From: Blastococcus haudaquaticus
GTDB taxonomy: Bacteria; Actinomycetota; Actinomycetes; Mycobacteriales; Geodermatophilaceae
Assembly (NCBI RefSeq): GCF_900230285.1
Contig: NZ_OCNK01000002.1
Location: 434,001-498,000 of the forward strand
Direction: 5' to 3'
DNA length: 64,000 nucleotides
Part shown: piece by piece, positions 36,268 to 44,211 of the stretch
Layout: each line of letters starts with the position of its first letter
Numbering within the stretch: the first letter of the stretch is position 1
The notes under the pieces: generated by a model
Databases searched by the model: none
The model's input: the letters and a program-made list of their open reading frames with translations, nothing else
What the model was told of the DNA's origin: nothing
Program-made: the position numbers and the translations under genes

Positions 36268-37068
36268 GTGGACAAGGTCATCGCCTCCGCGCGCGACGCC
36301 GTCGCCGACATCTCCGACGGCGCCACGCTGGCCGTCGGCGGCTTCGGGCTCTGCGGGGTCCCCGTCGCCCTCATCGACGCTCTGCTCGAGCAGGGCGCCC
36401 GTCGCCTGACCACGATCTCGAACAACTGCGGGGTCGACGACCAGGCTCTCGGCGTCCTGCTCTACGCCGGCCGGATCACCCGGACGATCAGCTCCTTCGT
36501 CGGCGGCAACAAGGAGCTCGCCCGCCTGTACCTCTCCGGGGAGCTGGAGGTGGAGCTGACGCCGCAGGGCACGCTGGCCGAGCGGCTGCGGGCAGGTGGC
36601 ACCGGCATCCCCGCGTTCTACACGCCGACCGGCGTCGGCACGATGGTCGCCGAGGGCGGCATCCCGGTGCGGTACGACGCGGACGGGAACGTGGTGGAGA
36701 CCAGCGCGCCCAAGGAGGTGCGGGTCTTCGACGGCCAGCAGTACGTGCTGGAGACGGCGCTGACCGCCGACTTCGCGCTGGTGCGCGCCGCCAGGGGCGA
36801 CCGGCACGGCAACCTGGTGTTCCACGAGTCGGCGGGCAACTTCAACGCCCCGGCCGGGATGGCCGGGCGGGTCACGATCGCCGAGGTCGAGGAGCTGGTC
36901 GAGCCCGGCGAGATCGTCCCGGAGACCGTTCACCTGCCCGGTGTCTTCGTCGACCGGGTGGTGGTCGTCGGCGCCGAGGGCAAGAAGATCGAGAAGCGGA
37001 CCAGCCGGCCCCGCACCGACCGTTCCGACACCCCGGCCGCCGCCGGCGAGGAGGCCACACCAGCATGA
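36268..37068 (+). CDS. scoA: 3-oxoacid CoA-transferase subunit A
   Basis: Encodes 266 residues of the alpha subunit of a class I CoA-transferase (succinyl-CoA:3-ketoacid or 3-oxoadipate type). The coenzyme A-binding GGFGLCGVP (27-35), [11 protein letters not shown] and the [38 protein letters not shown] series are diagnostic for SCOT/PcaI. A C-terminal tail of about 35 residues ([22 protein letters not shown] end) extends beyond the usual length. The stop overlaps the beta-subunit ATG (ATGA). It may serve ketone bodies or the last steps of beta-ketoadipate degradation. GTG start at 36268. Confidence 0.88.
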   Translation: MDKVIASARDAVADISDGATLAVGGFGLCGVPVALIDALLEQGARRLTTISNNCGVDDQALGVLLYAGRITRTISSFVGGNKELARLYLSGELEVELTPQGTLAERLRAGGTGIPAFYTPTGVGTMVAEGGIPVRYDADGNVVETSAPKEVRVFDGQQYVLETALTADFALVRAARGDRHGNLVFHESAGNFNAPAGMAGRVTIAEVEELVEPGEIVPETVHLPGVFVDRVVVVGAEGKKIEKRTSRPRTDRSDTPAAAGEEATPA

Positions 37069-37733
37069 GCCTGAACCGTGAGCAGCTCGCCGCCCGCGTG
37101 GCCCTGGAACTCGAGGACGGCCAGTACGTCAACCTGGGCATCGGGATGCCGACACTGGTGCCCAACTACGTGCCCGACGGCGTGCACGTCGTCCTGCACT
37201 CGGAGAACGGCATCCTCGGCGTCGGCCCCTACCCCTTCGAGGGCGAGGAGGACGCCGACCTGATCAACGCCGGCAAGGAGACCGTCACGATCCTGCCCGG
37301 CGCCAGCTTCTTCGACTCGGCGATGTCCTTCGGGATGATCCGCGGCAAGCACCTCGACGTCGCGATCCTCGGCGCCATGCAGGTCAACACCCGCGGCGAC
37401 CTGGCCAACTGGCTGATCCCCGGGAAGATGGTCAACGGCATGGGCGGGGCGATGGACCTCGTGCACGGCGCCCGCCGGGTGATCATCATGATGGAGCACG
37501 TGGCCCGCGACGGGTCGGCCAAGATCGTCGAGGAGTGCACCCTGCCGCTCACCGGCAAGGCGTGCGTCGACCGGATCATCACCGACCTCGCCGTCATCGA
37601 CGTCACCGACGACGGCCTCGTGCTGCGCGAGACCGCACCCGGCGTGACCGCCGACGACGTGGTGGCCGCGACCGGCGCGCCGCTCACCGTCGCCGACGAC
37701 CTCCGCGAGATGCCCCTCCCCGCCATCGTCTGA
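37065..37733 (+). CDS. scoB: 3-oxoacid CoA-transferase subunit B
   Basis: Encodes 222 residues, the beta subunit. The catalytic Glu47 is in the [10 protein letters not shown] motif; [13 protein letters not shown] and [38 protein letters not shown] complete the signature. Together with ScoA it moves CoA from succinyl-CoA to acetoacetate or 3-oxoadipate. No beta-ketoadipate ring-cleavage genes flank it, so a general ketoacid role is as likely. A strong hairpin follows the stop. Confidence 0.9.
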   Translation: MSLNREQLAARVALELEDGQYVNLGIGMPTLVPNYVPDGVHVVLHSENGILGVGPYPFEGEEDADLINAGKETVTILPGASFFDSAMSFGMIRGKHLDVAILGAMQVNTRGDLANWLIPGKMVNGMGGAMDLVHGARRVIIMMEHVARDGSAKIVEECTLPLTGKACVDRIITDLAVIDVTDDGLVLRETAPGVTADDVVAATGAPLTVADDLREMPLPAIV

Positions 37734-37752
37734 CACCGGCGAGGCCCCGGCC

Positions 37753-37784
37753 GGAGGCCCGTCCGCGACGGCGGACGGGCCTCC
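37753..37784. terminator. Strong hairpin terminator shared by scoB and a convergent binding-protein gene
   Basis: Perfect 14-base stem GGAGGCCCGTCCGC (37753-37766) with GCGGACGGGCCTCC (37771-37784) and a four-base loop GACG, between convergent stops. It can act in both directions. Confidence 0.8.
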
Positions 37785-37805
37785 TCCAGGGGTGGACGGT
37801 GAGGC

Positions 37806-38792
37806 TCACTCCTCGGGCAGCAACCCGTCGACGTCAGCGTCGTCCTCGAGCAGGCCGTCCTCGACCATCAGCTCACCGAGCTGCTCGAGCTGCTCGCGCC
37901 GCAGGTCGGTGCCGAACTCCTCCAGCTGGACGTTCTCGAGGGCTTCCGGCGGCAGCTGCGGGAGCACCTGGGGGACCTGCGCCTTCACCGCGTCGGGGTT
38001 CTCGTCGGCGAACTCCAGCGTCTCCTCGATCGCGGCGGTGAAGTCCTCGACCAGCTCGGGGTCGGACTGGAGGAGCTGCGGCGAGGTGAAGAACAGCTGC
38101 GTCGGGTGGCCGGGGACGGACTCGCGGCTGGAGTAGGTGGCCACGACGTTGCCGGCCGCCTGCAGGCCGCCCAGGAACGGTTCGGGCACCCACACGGCGT
38201 CGACGTTGCCGCCCGACAGCGCGGCCGGCATGTCCGGGAAGGGCATCTCGACGAAGCTGACGGCGTCGGGGTCCCCGCCGTCCGCGCGCACCGCCTCGCG
38301 GATCGTCAGCCCACCCATCCCGTTGAGCGTGTTGACGGCGACGGTCTTCCCGGCCAGGTCGGCGGCCGACTCGACGCCCGAGCCGGCGGCCGCGACGACC
38401 CCGTTGATGTCCGTCTCGCCCTCCGACAGCGCGGAGGTCCAGTGCGCGATCACGCGGACGTCGAGGTCTTCCCCTCGCGCCTGGAGCAGGGAGACGGGGT
38501 TGCTGGTGGCGAAGTCGATCTGGCCGGCCATGACGGCGGGCAGCAGCGCGGCACCACCCTGGCCGGTCTCGACCGTGACCTCGAGGCCGTGGTCCTCGAA
38601 GAAGCCCTCCTCGATACCGGCGTAGAGGGCGGCGGTGGGCAGGATCGGCAGCATCCCGACGGTCACCTCGCGGAGCTCGCCACTCCCCCCGGTGGAGTCG
38701 GCATCGGTCGATCCGCTGTCGTCGTCCCCGCCGCCGCAGGCAGCGAGGGCGAGCATGGAGGCGGTGAGGAGCGGAATCCAGCGGCGGGTCAT
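37806..38792 (-). CDS. ABC transporter substrate-binding lipoprotein, NitT/TauT (SsuA) type
   Basis: Encodes 328 residues: lipobox LALAAC, then a low-complexity GGGDDDSGSTDADSTGG linker and a type-II binding fold with VTVGMLPILPTAALYAGIEEGFFEDHGLEVTVE, typical for binders of sulfonates, nitrate, thiamine precursors or aromatic acids. No ATPase or permease gene is next to it, so its membrane partners must be elsewhere. The GxxxxxxxAAL and GQGGAALLPAVMAGQIDFATSNPVSLL segments are conserved. A 15-base palindrome lies in its upstream region. Confidence 0.8.
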   Translation of the reverse strand: MTRRWIPLLTASMLALAACGGGDDDSGSTDADSTGGSGELREVTVGMLPILPTAALYAGIEEGFFEDHGLEVTVETGQGGAALLPAVMAGQIDFATSNPVSLLQARGEDLDVRVIAHWTSALSEGETDINGVVAAAGSGVESAADLAGKTVAVNTLNGMGGLTIREAVRADGGDPDAVSFVEMPFPDMPAALSGGNVDAVWVPEPFLGGLQAAGNVVATYSSRESVPGHPTQLFFTSPQLLQSDPELVEDFTAAIEETLEFADENPDAVKAQVPQVLPQLPPEALENVQLEEFGTDLRREQLEQLGELMVEDGLLEDDADVDGLLPEE

Positions 38793-38815
38793 GGCGTCTC
38801 CGAGATCAGTGAGAC

Positions 38816-38830
38816 CATCAACGATTGATG
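38816..38830. promoter_or_regulatory. Palindrome upstream of the orphan binding-protein gene
   Basis: CATCAA-CGA-TTGATG (38816-38830) is a perfect 6-3-6 palindrome about 24 bases upstream of the ATG at 38792. It could bind the adjacent MarR regulator; an eight-base core, TCAACGAT, recurs on the minus strand at 39368-39375 in front of the marR-like gene. Confidence 0.45.
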
Positions 38831-38899
38831 TCCGGCATGATGCACGTCACATCAGCTTCCCGCTAGTCCTTTCCGGCACATTGACGCGATCGCGGCCGG

Positions 38900-39358
38900 T
38901 CAGGCGGGGAATGCCCCACCGTTCCCACGCACCAGGCGGCCCAGCAGGTCACGCAGCAGGAACTGCTCGGTCCCGGTGAGGTCGGCCAGCTGGGCGGAGA
39001 CCGCGGCGCCGACCTCCACGACCGCCTCGGCCCGGAGCGCGTGTCCTGCCGCGGTGGCGACCACCAGTTTCGTCCGCCGGTCACTGTCCGAGGGACGCCG
39101 CTCCACCAGGCCCGAGTCCGCCAGCTCGTCGACCAGCAGGACCACCTGGCTCGGGTCGAGCCCCAGCACCTCGGCGAGGTCCCGCTGGGTGACGCCCTCC
39201 GCTGCCTCGCACGCCAGGAGGAGGACCGAGTACGACCGGACGCGCAGGCCGTAGGACAGGAGTGCGGCGTTCGTGGCACGCACGAACAGCCCACTGGCCC
39301 GGGACAGCAGGAAGCCGACGTCGTCGGTCAGGACGTGCGCGTTCGTGATCGGGTCCAT
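38900..39358 (-). CDS. MarR-family transcriptional regulator
   Basis: Encodes 152 residues with the MarR winged-helix: helix part AEGVTQRDLAEVLGLDPSQVVLLVDELADSGLVERRPSDSDRRTKLVVAT (about 55-105) between N- and C-terminal dimerisation helices. The DSDRR wing is typical. ATG 39358 has GGAGG five bases upstream; an in-frame GTG at 39385 would extend it by nine residues without a ribosome site. It is divergent from the SDR operon and upstream of the orphan binding protein, so it may control either in response to an aromatic acid. Confidence 0.85.
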   Translation of the reverse strand: MDPITNAHVLTDDVGFLLSRASGLFVRATNAALLSYGLRVRSYSVLLLACEAAEGVTQRDLAEVLGLDPSQVVLLVDELADSGLVERRPSDSDRRTKLVVATAAGHALRAEAVVEVGAAVSAQLADLTGTEQFLLRDLLGRLVRGNGGAFPA

Positions 39359-39373
39359 CAGTCCTCCATCGTT

Positions 39374-39411
39374 GACATTCTCCACGATATCGGCCTAGCG
39401 TCGGCAATGTC
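39374..39411. promoter_or_regulatory. Divergent marR/SDR promoter region with inverted repeat
   Basis: GACATT (39374-39379) and AATGTC (39406-39411) are inverted copies; a CGATATCG palindrome lies between them at 39385-39392. Such a layout suits operator sites for the MarR protein between its own gene and the SDR operon. The arms are short, so confidence is low. Confidence 0.35.
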
Positions 39412-39441
39412 TCGACCGTCCGCTTCGAACGAGGGAGTTCC

Positions 39442-40350
39442 GTGGATCTGTCCGGCAAGGTAGCGATCGTCACCGGCAGCGGACGGGGGCTCGGGCTGGC
39501 CTACGCCGCTGAGCTCGCACGGTCGGGAGCGTCGGTCGTCGTCAACGACGTCGACGCCGCCGTCGCGGAGGAGGCCGTCCGCAGCATCACCGCGGCCGGC
39601 GGGACCGCCGTCGCGGAGGTGGTCCCCGTCGGCACCAGCGAGGCTGCGCAGGCCCTCGTCGACCGAGCGGTCGAGGAGTTCGGTCGCCTCGACGTGCTGG
39701 TCAACAACGCCGGCATCCTGCGCGACTCCACCCTCTGGAAGATGACCGACGAGCAGTTCGACGCCGTCGTCACCACCCACCTGCGCGGGACGTTCACCTG
39801 CACCCGGGCGGCGGCCATCAGGCTGCGCGAGCAGGGCGAGGGCGGCCGGATCATCTGCGTCGGCTCCCCGACCGGTCAGGTCGGCAACTTCGGCCAGACC
39901 AACTACGCCGCCGCGAAGGCCGGGATCGTCGGGATGGTCCGCACCTGGGCGATGGAGCTGGCCCGCGCCGAGATCACCGTCAACGCGATCGTGCCCGTCG
40001 CGGCCACGGCCATGACCGAGACGGTGCCCTTCCTCAAGCCCTACGTCGACGCGCTGCAGGCCGGCGAGCCGCTGCCGCCCTACGCCCGTCAGCAGCTGTC
40101 GTTCGGTGCGCCCGAGGACGCCGCCGGCCTCGTCGCCTTCCTCGCCTCCGACGCCGCCGCCGGCATCACCGGTCAGGCCATCGGCATCGGCGGCGACCGC
40201 CTCGCCCTCTGGTCGCACCCGACGGAGGTCGCCGTGGAGCTCGCCGACGGCACCGGCTGGTCCGCCGACGCCATCGCCGGGATCTGGTCGGGCGCCTTCG
40301 CCGCCTCGCAGCAGACGGTCGGCCAGCAGTTCCCGGAGCCGCCGGCATGA
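39442..40350 (+). CDS. Short-chain dehydrogenase/reductase, 3-hydroxyacyl-CoA dehydrogenase-like
   Basis: Encodes 302 residues. NAD(P) motif TGSGRGLG (11-18), NNAG (88-91), and catalytic Ser142, Tyr155, Lys159 (SPTGQVGNFGQTNYAAAK) are intact. The C-terminal extension after 210 (ALWSHPTEVAVELADGTGWSADAIAGIW) resembles the dehydrogenase part of peroxisomal multifunctional enzyme type 2 and bacterial FabG-like proteins, fitting a (3R)-hydroxyacyl-CoA dehydrogenase. GAGGGAG precedes the GTG. First gene of the SDR-amidohydrolase-ligase-MaoC operon; each following gene overlaps the last. Confidence 0.82.
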   Translation: MDLSGKVAIVTGSGRGLGLAYAAELARSGASVVVNDVDAAVAEEAVRSITAAGGTAVAEVVPVGTSEAAQALVDRAVEEFGRLDVLVNNAGILRDSTLWKMTDEQFDAVVTTHLRGTFTCTRAAAIRLREQGEGGRIICVGSPTGQVGNFGQTNYAAAKAGIVGMVRTWAMELARAEITVNAIVPVAATAMTETVPFLKPYVDALQAGEPLPPYARQQLSFGAPEDAAGLVAFLASDAAAGITGQAIGIGGDRLALWSHPTEVAVELADGTGWSADAIAGIWSGAFAASQQTVGQQFPEPPA

Positions 40351-41231
40351 CCGCATCCCCGGCCGGGATGGACCTCGACGCGCTGGTCGCGATCGACGTC
40401 CACGTCCACGTGCACGCCGACCAGCACGGCCACCTGGCCCTGGACGACGAGCTCAACGCCGCCGCGGCGAAGTACTTCAAGGGCGACCCGTACGACCCGA
40501 CCGTGCCGGAGATCGCCGCCGACTACCGCGGCAAGAACATGGCCGCGGTCATCTTCACCGTCGACGCCGAGGCGGCCACCGGGCACGCGACCCTCTCCAA
40601 CGAGGAGATCGCGCAGGCGGCCGCCGAGCACCCCGACGTGCTCATCCCGTTCGGCTCCATCGATCCGCACCGGGGCGTCGCCGGCATCCGCGCCGCCCGC
40701 CGGCTGGTCACCGAGCACGGTGTCCGGGGCTTCAAGTTCCACCCCAGCCTGATGGACTTCCTGCCGAACGACCGGGCCGTCTACCCGCTGTACGAGGAGC
40801 TGCAGAGCCTCGGGGTGCCGGCGCTGTTCCACACCGGCCAGACCGGCATCGGCTCCGGCCTGCCCGGCGGCCGCGGCATCAAGTTGCGCTACTCCGACCC
40901 CATGCTGCTCGACGACGTCGCCGCCGACTTCCCGGGCCTGACGATCATCATGGCGCACCCCTCGGTGCCCTGGCAGGACGCCGCGATCGCCGTCGCCCAG
41001 CACAAGGCCAACGTCTACATCGACCTGTCGGGCTGGTCGCCGAAGTACTTCCCGCCGCAGCTCGTCCGGGCCGCCAACACGCTGCTGAAGACCAAGGTGC
41101 TCTTCGGCTCGGACTACCCCCTGCTGCGCCCGGAGCGGTGGGTCAAGGACTTCGAGGCGCTGGAGATCCGCGACGAGGTCAGACCGATGATCATGAAGGA
41201 GAACGCGATCCGGGCCCTGGGGTTGCGATGA
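40347..41231 (+). CDS. Amidohydrolase-2 family protein (decarboxylase or hydrolase)
   Basis: Encodes 294 residues of the ACMSD-type amidohydrolase family. Metal-site motifs: DVHVHVH (18-24), the GFKFHPSL His, ALFHTGQT, MAHPSVPW and the GSDYPLLRPERW Asp. Members hydrolyse or decarboxylate cyclic carboxylates and sometimes open alicyclic rings. The operon setting between a dehydrogenase and a CoA ligase suggests action on a ring carboxylic acid or its CoA ester. ATGA overlaps join it to both neighbours. Confidence 0.8.
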   Translation: MTASPAGMDLDALVAIDVHVHVHADQHGHLALDDELNAAAAKYFKGDPYDPTVPEIAADYRGKNMAAVIFTVDAEAATGHATLSNEEIAQAAAEHPDVLIPFGSIDPHRGVAGIRAARRLVTEHGVRGFKFHPSLMDFLPNDRAVYPLYEELQSLGVPALFHTGQTGIGSGLPGGRGIKLRYSDPMLLDDVAADFPGLTIIMAHPSVPWQDAAIAVAQHKANVYIDLSGWSPKYFPPQLVRAANTLLKTKVLFGSDYPLLRPERWVKDFEALEIRDEVRPMIMKENAIRALGLR

Positions 41232-42775
41232 GGAACGCCGGTCTCGGTTCGTGGACGGAGCGCCGGCTGCTCATCTCCCCCGACCGGGACGCGATCTGGT
41301 TCGAGGGGACGACGACCTCGCACGCCGGCTTCGCCGAGCGGGTGCGCCGCACCGCTGCGGCGCTGGCGGGTCTCGGCGTCGTGCGCGGCGACCGGGTCGC
41401 CTGGACCGGGGGCAACCACCCGTCCGCGCTCGAGACGCTCTACGCCTGCGGGCAGCTCGGCGCGATCTGGGTACCGGTCAACGCCCGGCTGGCCGCGCCG
41501 GAGGCGGAGTACGTCCTGCGGCACGCGGGCGCCTCGGTGGTCGTCCACGGCCGCGACCACGGTGGCCTGGCCGACGCGCTGCGGGACCGGCTGCCCACCG
41601 TCCGGCACTGGCTGGCCGCCGAGCCGCCCACCGAGGGCGGCGCCGACTCGGCGGACTACGAGCAGCTGCTCGCCGCGGCGGACCCGGAGCCGCGGGACGA
41701 GCCGGTGGCCCTCGAGGACCCCTGCCTGATCATGTACACCTCGGGCACGACCGGGCGCCCCAAGGGCGCGGTGCTCACGCACGGGAACATGACCTGGAAC
41801 GCGGTCAACCAGCTGCTGGGGTTCGACTTCGCACAGGACGAGCGCACGCTCGCGCTGGCCCCGCTGTTCCACATCGGCGGGCTCAACGGCACGGTCAACC
41901 CCTCGCTGCTGCGCGGCGGGTGCGCGGTGATCGTCCGCCGGTTCGACCCCGTCGACACGTTGCGGGTGATCGAGGAGCAGCGGGTCAACTCGTTCTTCGC
42001 CGTCCCGACCATGCTCGACGCCATGGCCCGGGAGCCGGACTTCCTCACCCGTGACCTCTCCGCACTGCGCACCATCGGCGCCGCGGGCGCCCCGCTCCCC
42101 CTCCCGACGCTGCACACCTGGCTGGAGCGGGGCGTGACGATGCAGCAGGCCTACGGCATGACCGAGGCCTCCCCCGGCGCCACCGTGCTGGACTCCGCGG
42201 ACGCGGTGCGGAAGGTCGGCTCGGCCGGCAAGCCGGTGTTCTTCACCGACGTCCGCGTGCTGCGCCCCGACGGCAGCCGGGCGGACGTGGACGAGGTCGG
42301 CGAGATCGTCATCCAGGGCCCCAACATCATGGCCGGCTACTGGGACGAGCCCGAGCAGACGGCCGCGGTGCTGCAGGACGGCTGGTACCGGTCGGGCGAC
42401 GCGGGGTCGGTGGACGCGGAGGGCTTCCTCTACGTCCGCGACCGGTACAAGGACATGATCATCTCGGGTGGCGAGAACATCTATCCCGCCGAGGTCGAAT
42501 CCGCCCTGCTCGAGCTCGACGGCGTCCAGGAGGCCGCCGTCATCGGCGTCCCCGACGAGAAGTGGGGCGAGGTCGGCCTGGCCGTCCTCGTGGTCGCGCC
42601 CGGAGCCGAGCGTGACGCCGACGCCGTCCGCACCGCCCTGCGCGAGCGGCTCGCCGGCTTCAAGGTGCCCCGCCTGGTCGAGTTCGCCGACCAGCTCCCC
42701 AAGACCGCCACCGGAAAGATCCGCAAGCCCGACCTGCGCGCGCACTACCTGCCCACCGAGGAGACCACCGCATGA
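41228..42775 (+). CDS. Acyl-CoA synthetase (AMP-forming, fatty/aromatic acid CoA ligase family)
   Basis: Encodes 515 residues. The AMP-binding P-loop MYTSGTTGRPKG (169-180), QAYGMTEASPG, YRSGDAG, the ISGGENIYPAEVE hinge and the C-terminal catalytic Lys (PKTATGKIRKPDL) are present. The enzyme activates a carboxylic acid to an acyl-AMP and then a CoA thioester. Substrate class cannot be fixed: medium-chain, cyclohexane- or aryl-carboxylates all use this fold. It supplies the CoA ester that the SDR and MaoC partners could process. Confidence 0.88.
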   Translation: MRNAGLGSWTERRLLISPDRDAIWFEGTTTSHAGFAERVRRTAAALAGLGVVRGDRVAWTGGNHPSALETLYACGQLGAIWVPVNARLAAPEAEYVLRHAGASVVVHGRDHGGLADALRDRLPTVRHWLAAEPPTEGGADSADYEQLLAAADPEPRDEPVALEDPCLIMYTSGTTGRPKGAVLTHGNMTWNAVNQLLGFDFAQDERTLALAPLFHIGGLNGTVNPSLLRGGCAVIVRRFDPVDTLRVIEEQRVNSFFAVPTMLDAMAREPDFLTRDLSALRTIGAAGAPLPLPTLHTWLERGVTMQQAYGMTEASPGATVLDSADAVRKVGSAGKPVFFTDVRVLRPDGSRADVDEVGEIVIQGPNIMAGYWDEPEQTAAVLQDGWYRSGDAGSVDAEGFLYVRDRYKDMIISGGENIYPAEVESALLELDGVQEAAVIGVPDEKWGEVGLAVLVVAPGAERDADAVRTALRERLAGFKVPRLVEFADQLPKTATGKIRKPDLRAHYLPTEETTA

Positions 42776-43227
42776 GCACCACCACGACCATGGCCGACCT
42801 GCCCACCCTCAAGGGCGCGGAGCTGGGCACCAGCGAGTGGGTGGAGGTCACCCAGGACCGGGTGAACCTCTTCGCCGACGCCACCGGTGACCACCAGTGG
42901 ATCCACGTCGACGTCGAGCGCGCGAAGGCCGAGAGCCCCTTCGGCGGGCCGATCGGGCACGGCTACCTGACCCTGTCGCTGCTCATCCCCATGTGGTCGG
43001 AGGTGCTCACCGTCAGCGACGCGACGATGGCGGTGAACTACGGGTTGAACAAGGTCCGCTTCCCCGCCCCCGTGCCGGTCGGATCCACGCTGCGCCTCAC
43101 CGCCACCCTCAAGGACGTCGAGGAGGTGGCCGGCGGCCTGCAGGTCACCGTGGCCGCCGTGATCGAGGCCGAGGGTGCGGCCAAGCCGGTCTGCATCGCC
43201 GAGCCGGTCTTCCGCTTCTACGGCTGA
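42772..43227 (+). CDS. MaoC-like (R)-enoyl-CoA hydratase
   Basis: Encodes 151 residues of the hot-dog fold. The hydratase motif with Asp and His (ADATGDHQWIHVDVERAKAESPFGGPIGHGYLTLSLL) matches the NodN/MaoC group of (R)-specific enoyl-CoA hydratases. With the SDR it can add water and oxidise a CoA-linked enoyl intermediate. ATG overlaps the ligase stop. Convergent with the paaX-like gene, 35 bases away. Confidence 0.87.
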   Translation: MSTTTTMADLPTLKGAELGTSEWVEVTQDRVNLFADATGDHQWIHVDVERAKAESPFGGPIGHGYLTLSLLIPMWSEVLTVSDATMAVNYGLNKVRFPAPVPVGSTLRLTATLKDVEEVAGGLQVTVAAVIEAEGAAKPVCIAEPVFRFYG

Positions 43228-43262
43228 GAGTTCCCGGCGGGGGTCTGCACCCGGTCCACCGA

Positions 43263-44147
43263 TCAGGCCCCTCCGGTGTCCTGACCGGGCGTCGCGCCCT
43301 CGACCGCCGGGATGGTGTCGAGGACGGTTGCGGCGGCCGCGCGGGCCTGGAGCTCGACCTCGGCGTGCAGCCGGTGGAACAGCTGCTGCGCGCGCTCGGC
43401 CGGCCACGGCTGCGGCAGCAGCTCGACCGGCAGGTGCGGCTCCTGCCGGAGGGCCAGCCGCCACTCCTCCTGCAGCGCCAGCAGGCGGCCGAGGGGGTCG
43501 GTGTGGTGGCGGTCGGCGACCCCGCCGTCCCACCGCTCGAGGAAGCGCTCGTACCGCCGGGCCAGGCCGGGGATGTCCCAGACGTCGCCGATCATCGCCC
43601 CGACGTCGAGGCCGGCGTGCGGCTGGGCGACGAAGGCACGCACGTGCCGGGCCGCCTCCAGACCCGAGAGCAGCCGGTCCATGTCGGGCACGGACGGCGC
43701 GATCCACAGGCCACCCTGGAGCGGACCGAACCCGGCCCAGAGGAGCCGCGTGCGCAGTTCGTGCCGCTGCCGCTGCCACGACTCGGGCAGCTTGAAGCTC
43801 AGCAGTGTCCAGCGGCCGTCCCAGTGCCGGTTGACGGCGCCGGTGCGCCAGATCCGGACGTAGCCGTCGTTGAGCACCTCGACCGAGCGCGGCGTGAGGC
43901 CGTAGTAGACCTGCCGCCCACGCCGCTGGCTGACCAGGCGTCCCCGCGTGACCATCCGCGCGATCGCGGAGCGGGTGGCGTGCGCCGAGACGCCCACCCG
44001 TTCCATCACCTCGATGAGGCTGGGGGTGGCCACCATGACGGGCCGGCCGAGCACGTGCGCACCGTAGAAGGTGAGCAACAGGCTCTCGGGCCGGAGGACG
44101 ACGTCGCCCACCGGCACCTCTGCAGCGTCCGTCTCCATCCGGCTCAT
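43263..44147 (-). CDS. PaaX-family transcriptional regulator (copy 1)
   Basis: Encodes 294 residues. N-terminal winged HTH (about 18-90: LLLTFYGAHVLGRPVMVATPSLIEVMERVGVSAHATRSAIARMVTRGRLV) is followed by the PaaX regulatory and C-terminal domains, including the YYGLTPRSVEVL and WDGRWTLLSFKLPESWQRQRHELRTRLLWAGFGPLQGGLWIAP motifs. PaaX proteins repress phenylacetate-type pathways and are released by the acyl-CoA thioester. It is about 70 percent identical by eye to the copy at 52.9 kb. ATG 44147 is chosen for GGGGTGGG upstream; ATG 44138 is possible. Confidence 0.87.
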   Translation of the reverse strand: MSRMETDAAEVPVGDVVLRPESLLLTFYGAHVLGRPVMVATPSLIEVMERVGVSAHATRSAIARMVTRGRLVSQRRGRQVYYGLTPRSVEVLNDGYVRIWRTGAVNRHWDGRWTLLSFKLPESWQRQRHELRTRLLWAGFGPLQGGLWIAPSVPDMDRLLSGLEAARHVRAFVAQPHAGLDVGAMIGDVWDIPGLARRYERFLERWDGGVADRHHTDPLGRLLALQEEWRLALRQEPHLPVELLPQPWPAERAQQLFHRLHAEVELQARAAAATVLDTIPAVEGATPGQDTGGA

Positions 44148-44170
44148 CTTCGCCCACCCCGCCCGTCCAC

Positions 44171-44197
44171 GGGGGCGCCGCCACCGGCGACGCCCCC
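44171..44197 (-). terminator. Hairpin terminator at the end of the large minus-strand operon
   Basis: GGGGGCG (44171-44177) pairs with CGCCCCC (44191-44197) with inner pairing possible in the loop. It is located after the stop codon of the secreted hydrolase gene and before the PaaX copy 1 start. Confidence 0.55.
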
Positions 44198-44211
44198 GCA
44201 GGAGTGAGCGG

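Noticed and set aside
36021-37064. Long frame upstream of scoB suggesting a fused CoA-transferase
   Set aside because: It is the shadow of scoA in another frame; scoB has its own ATG at 37065 overlapping the scoA stop.
43175-43795. Arg/Pro/Ala-rich open frames opposite or across real genes (many in the window)
   Set aside because: High-GC DNA leaves long open frames on all strands; these lack normal amino-acid composition and third-position GC pattern, and they overlap well-supported genes.
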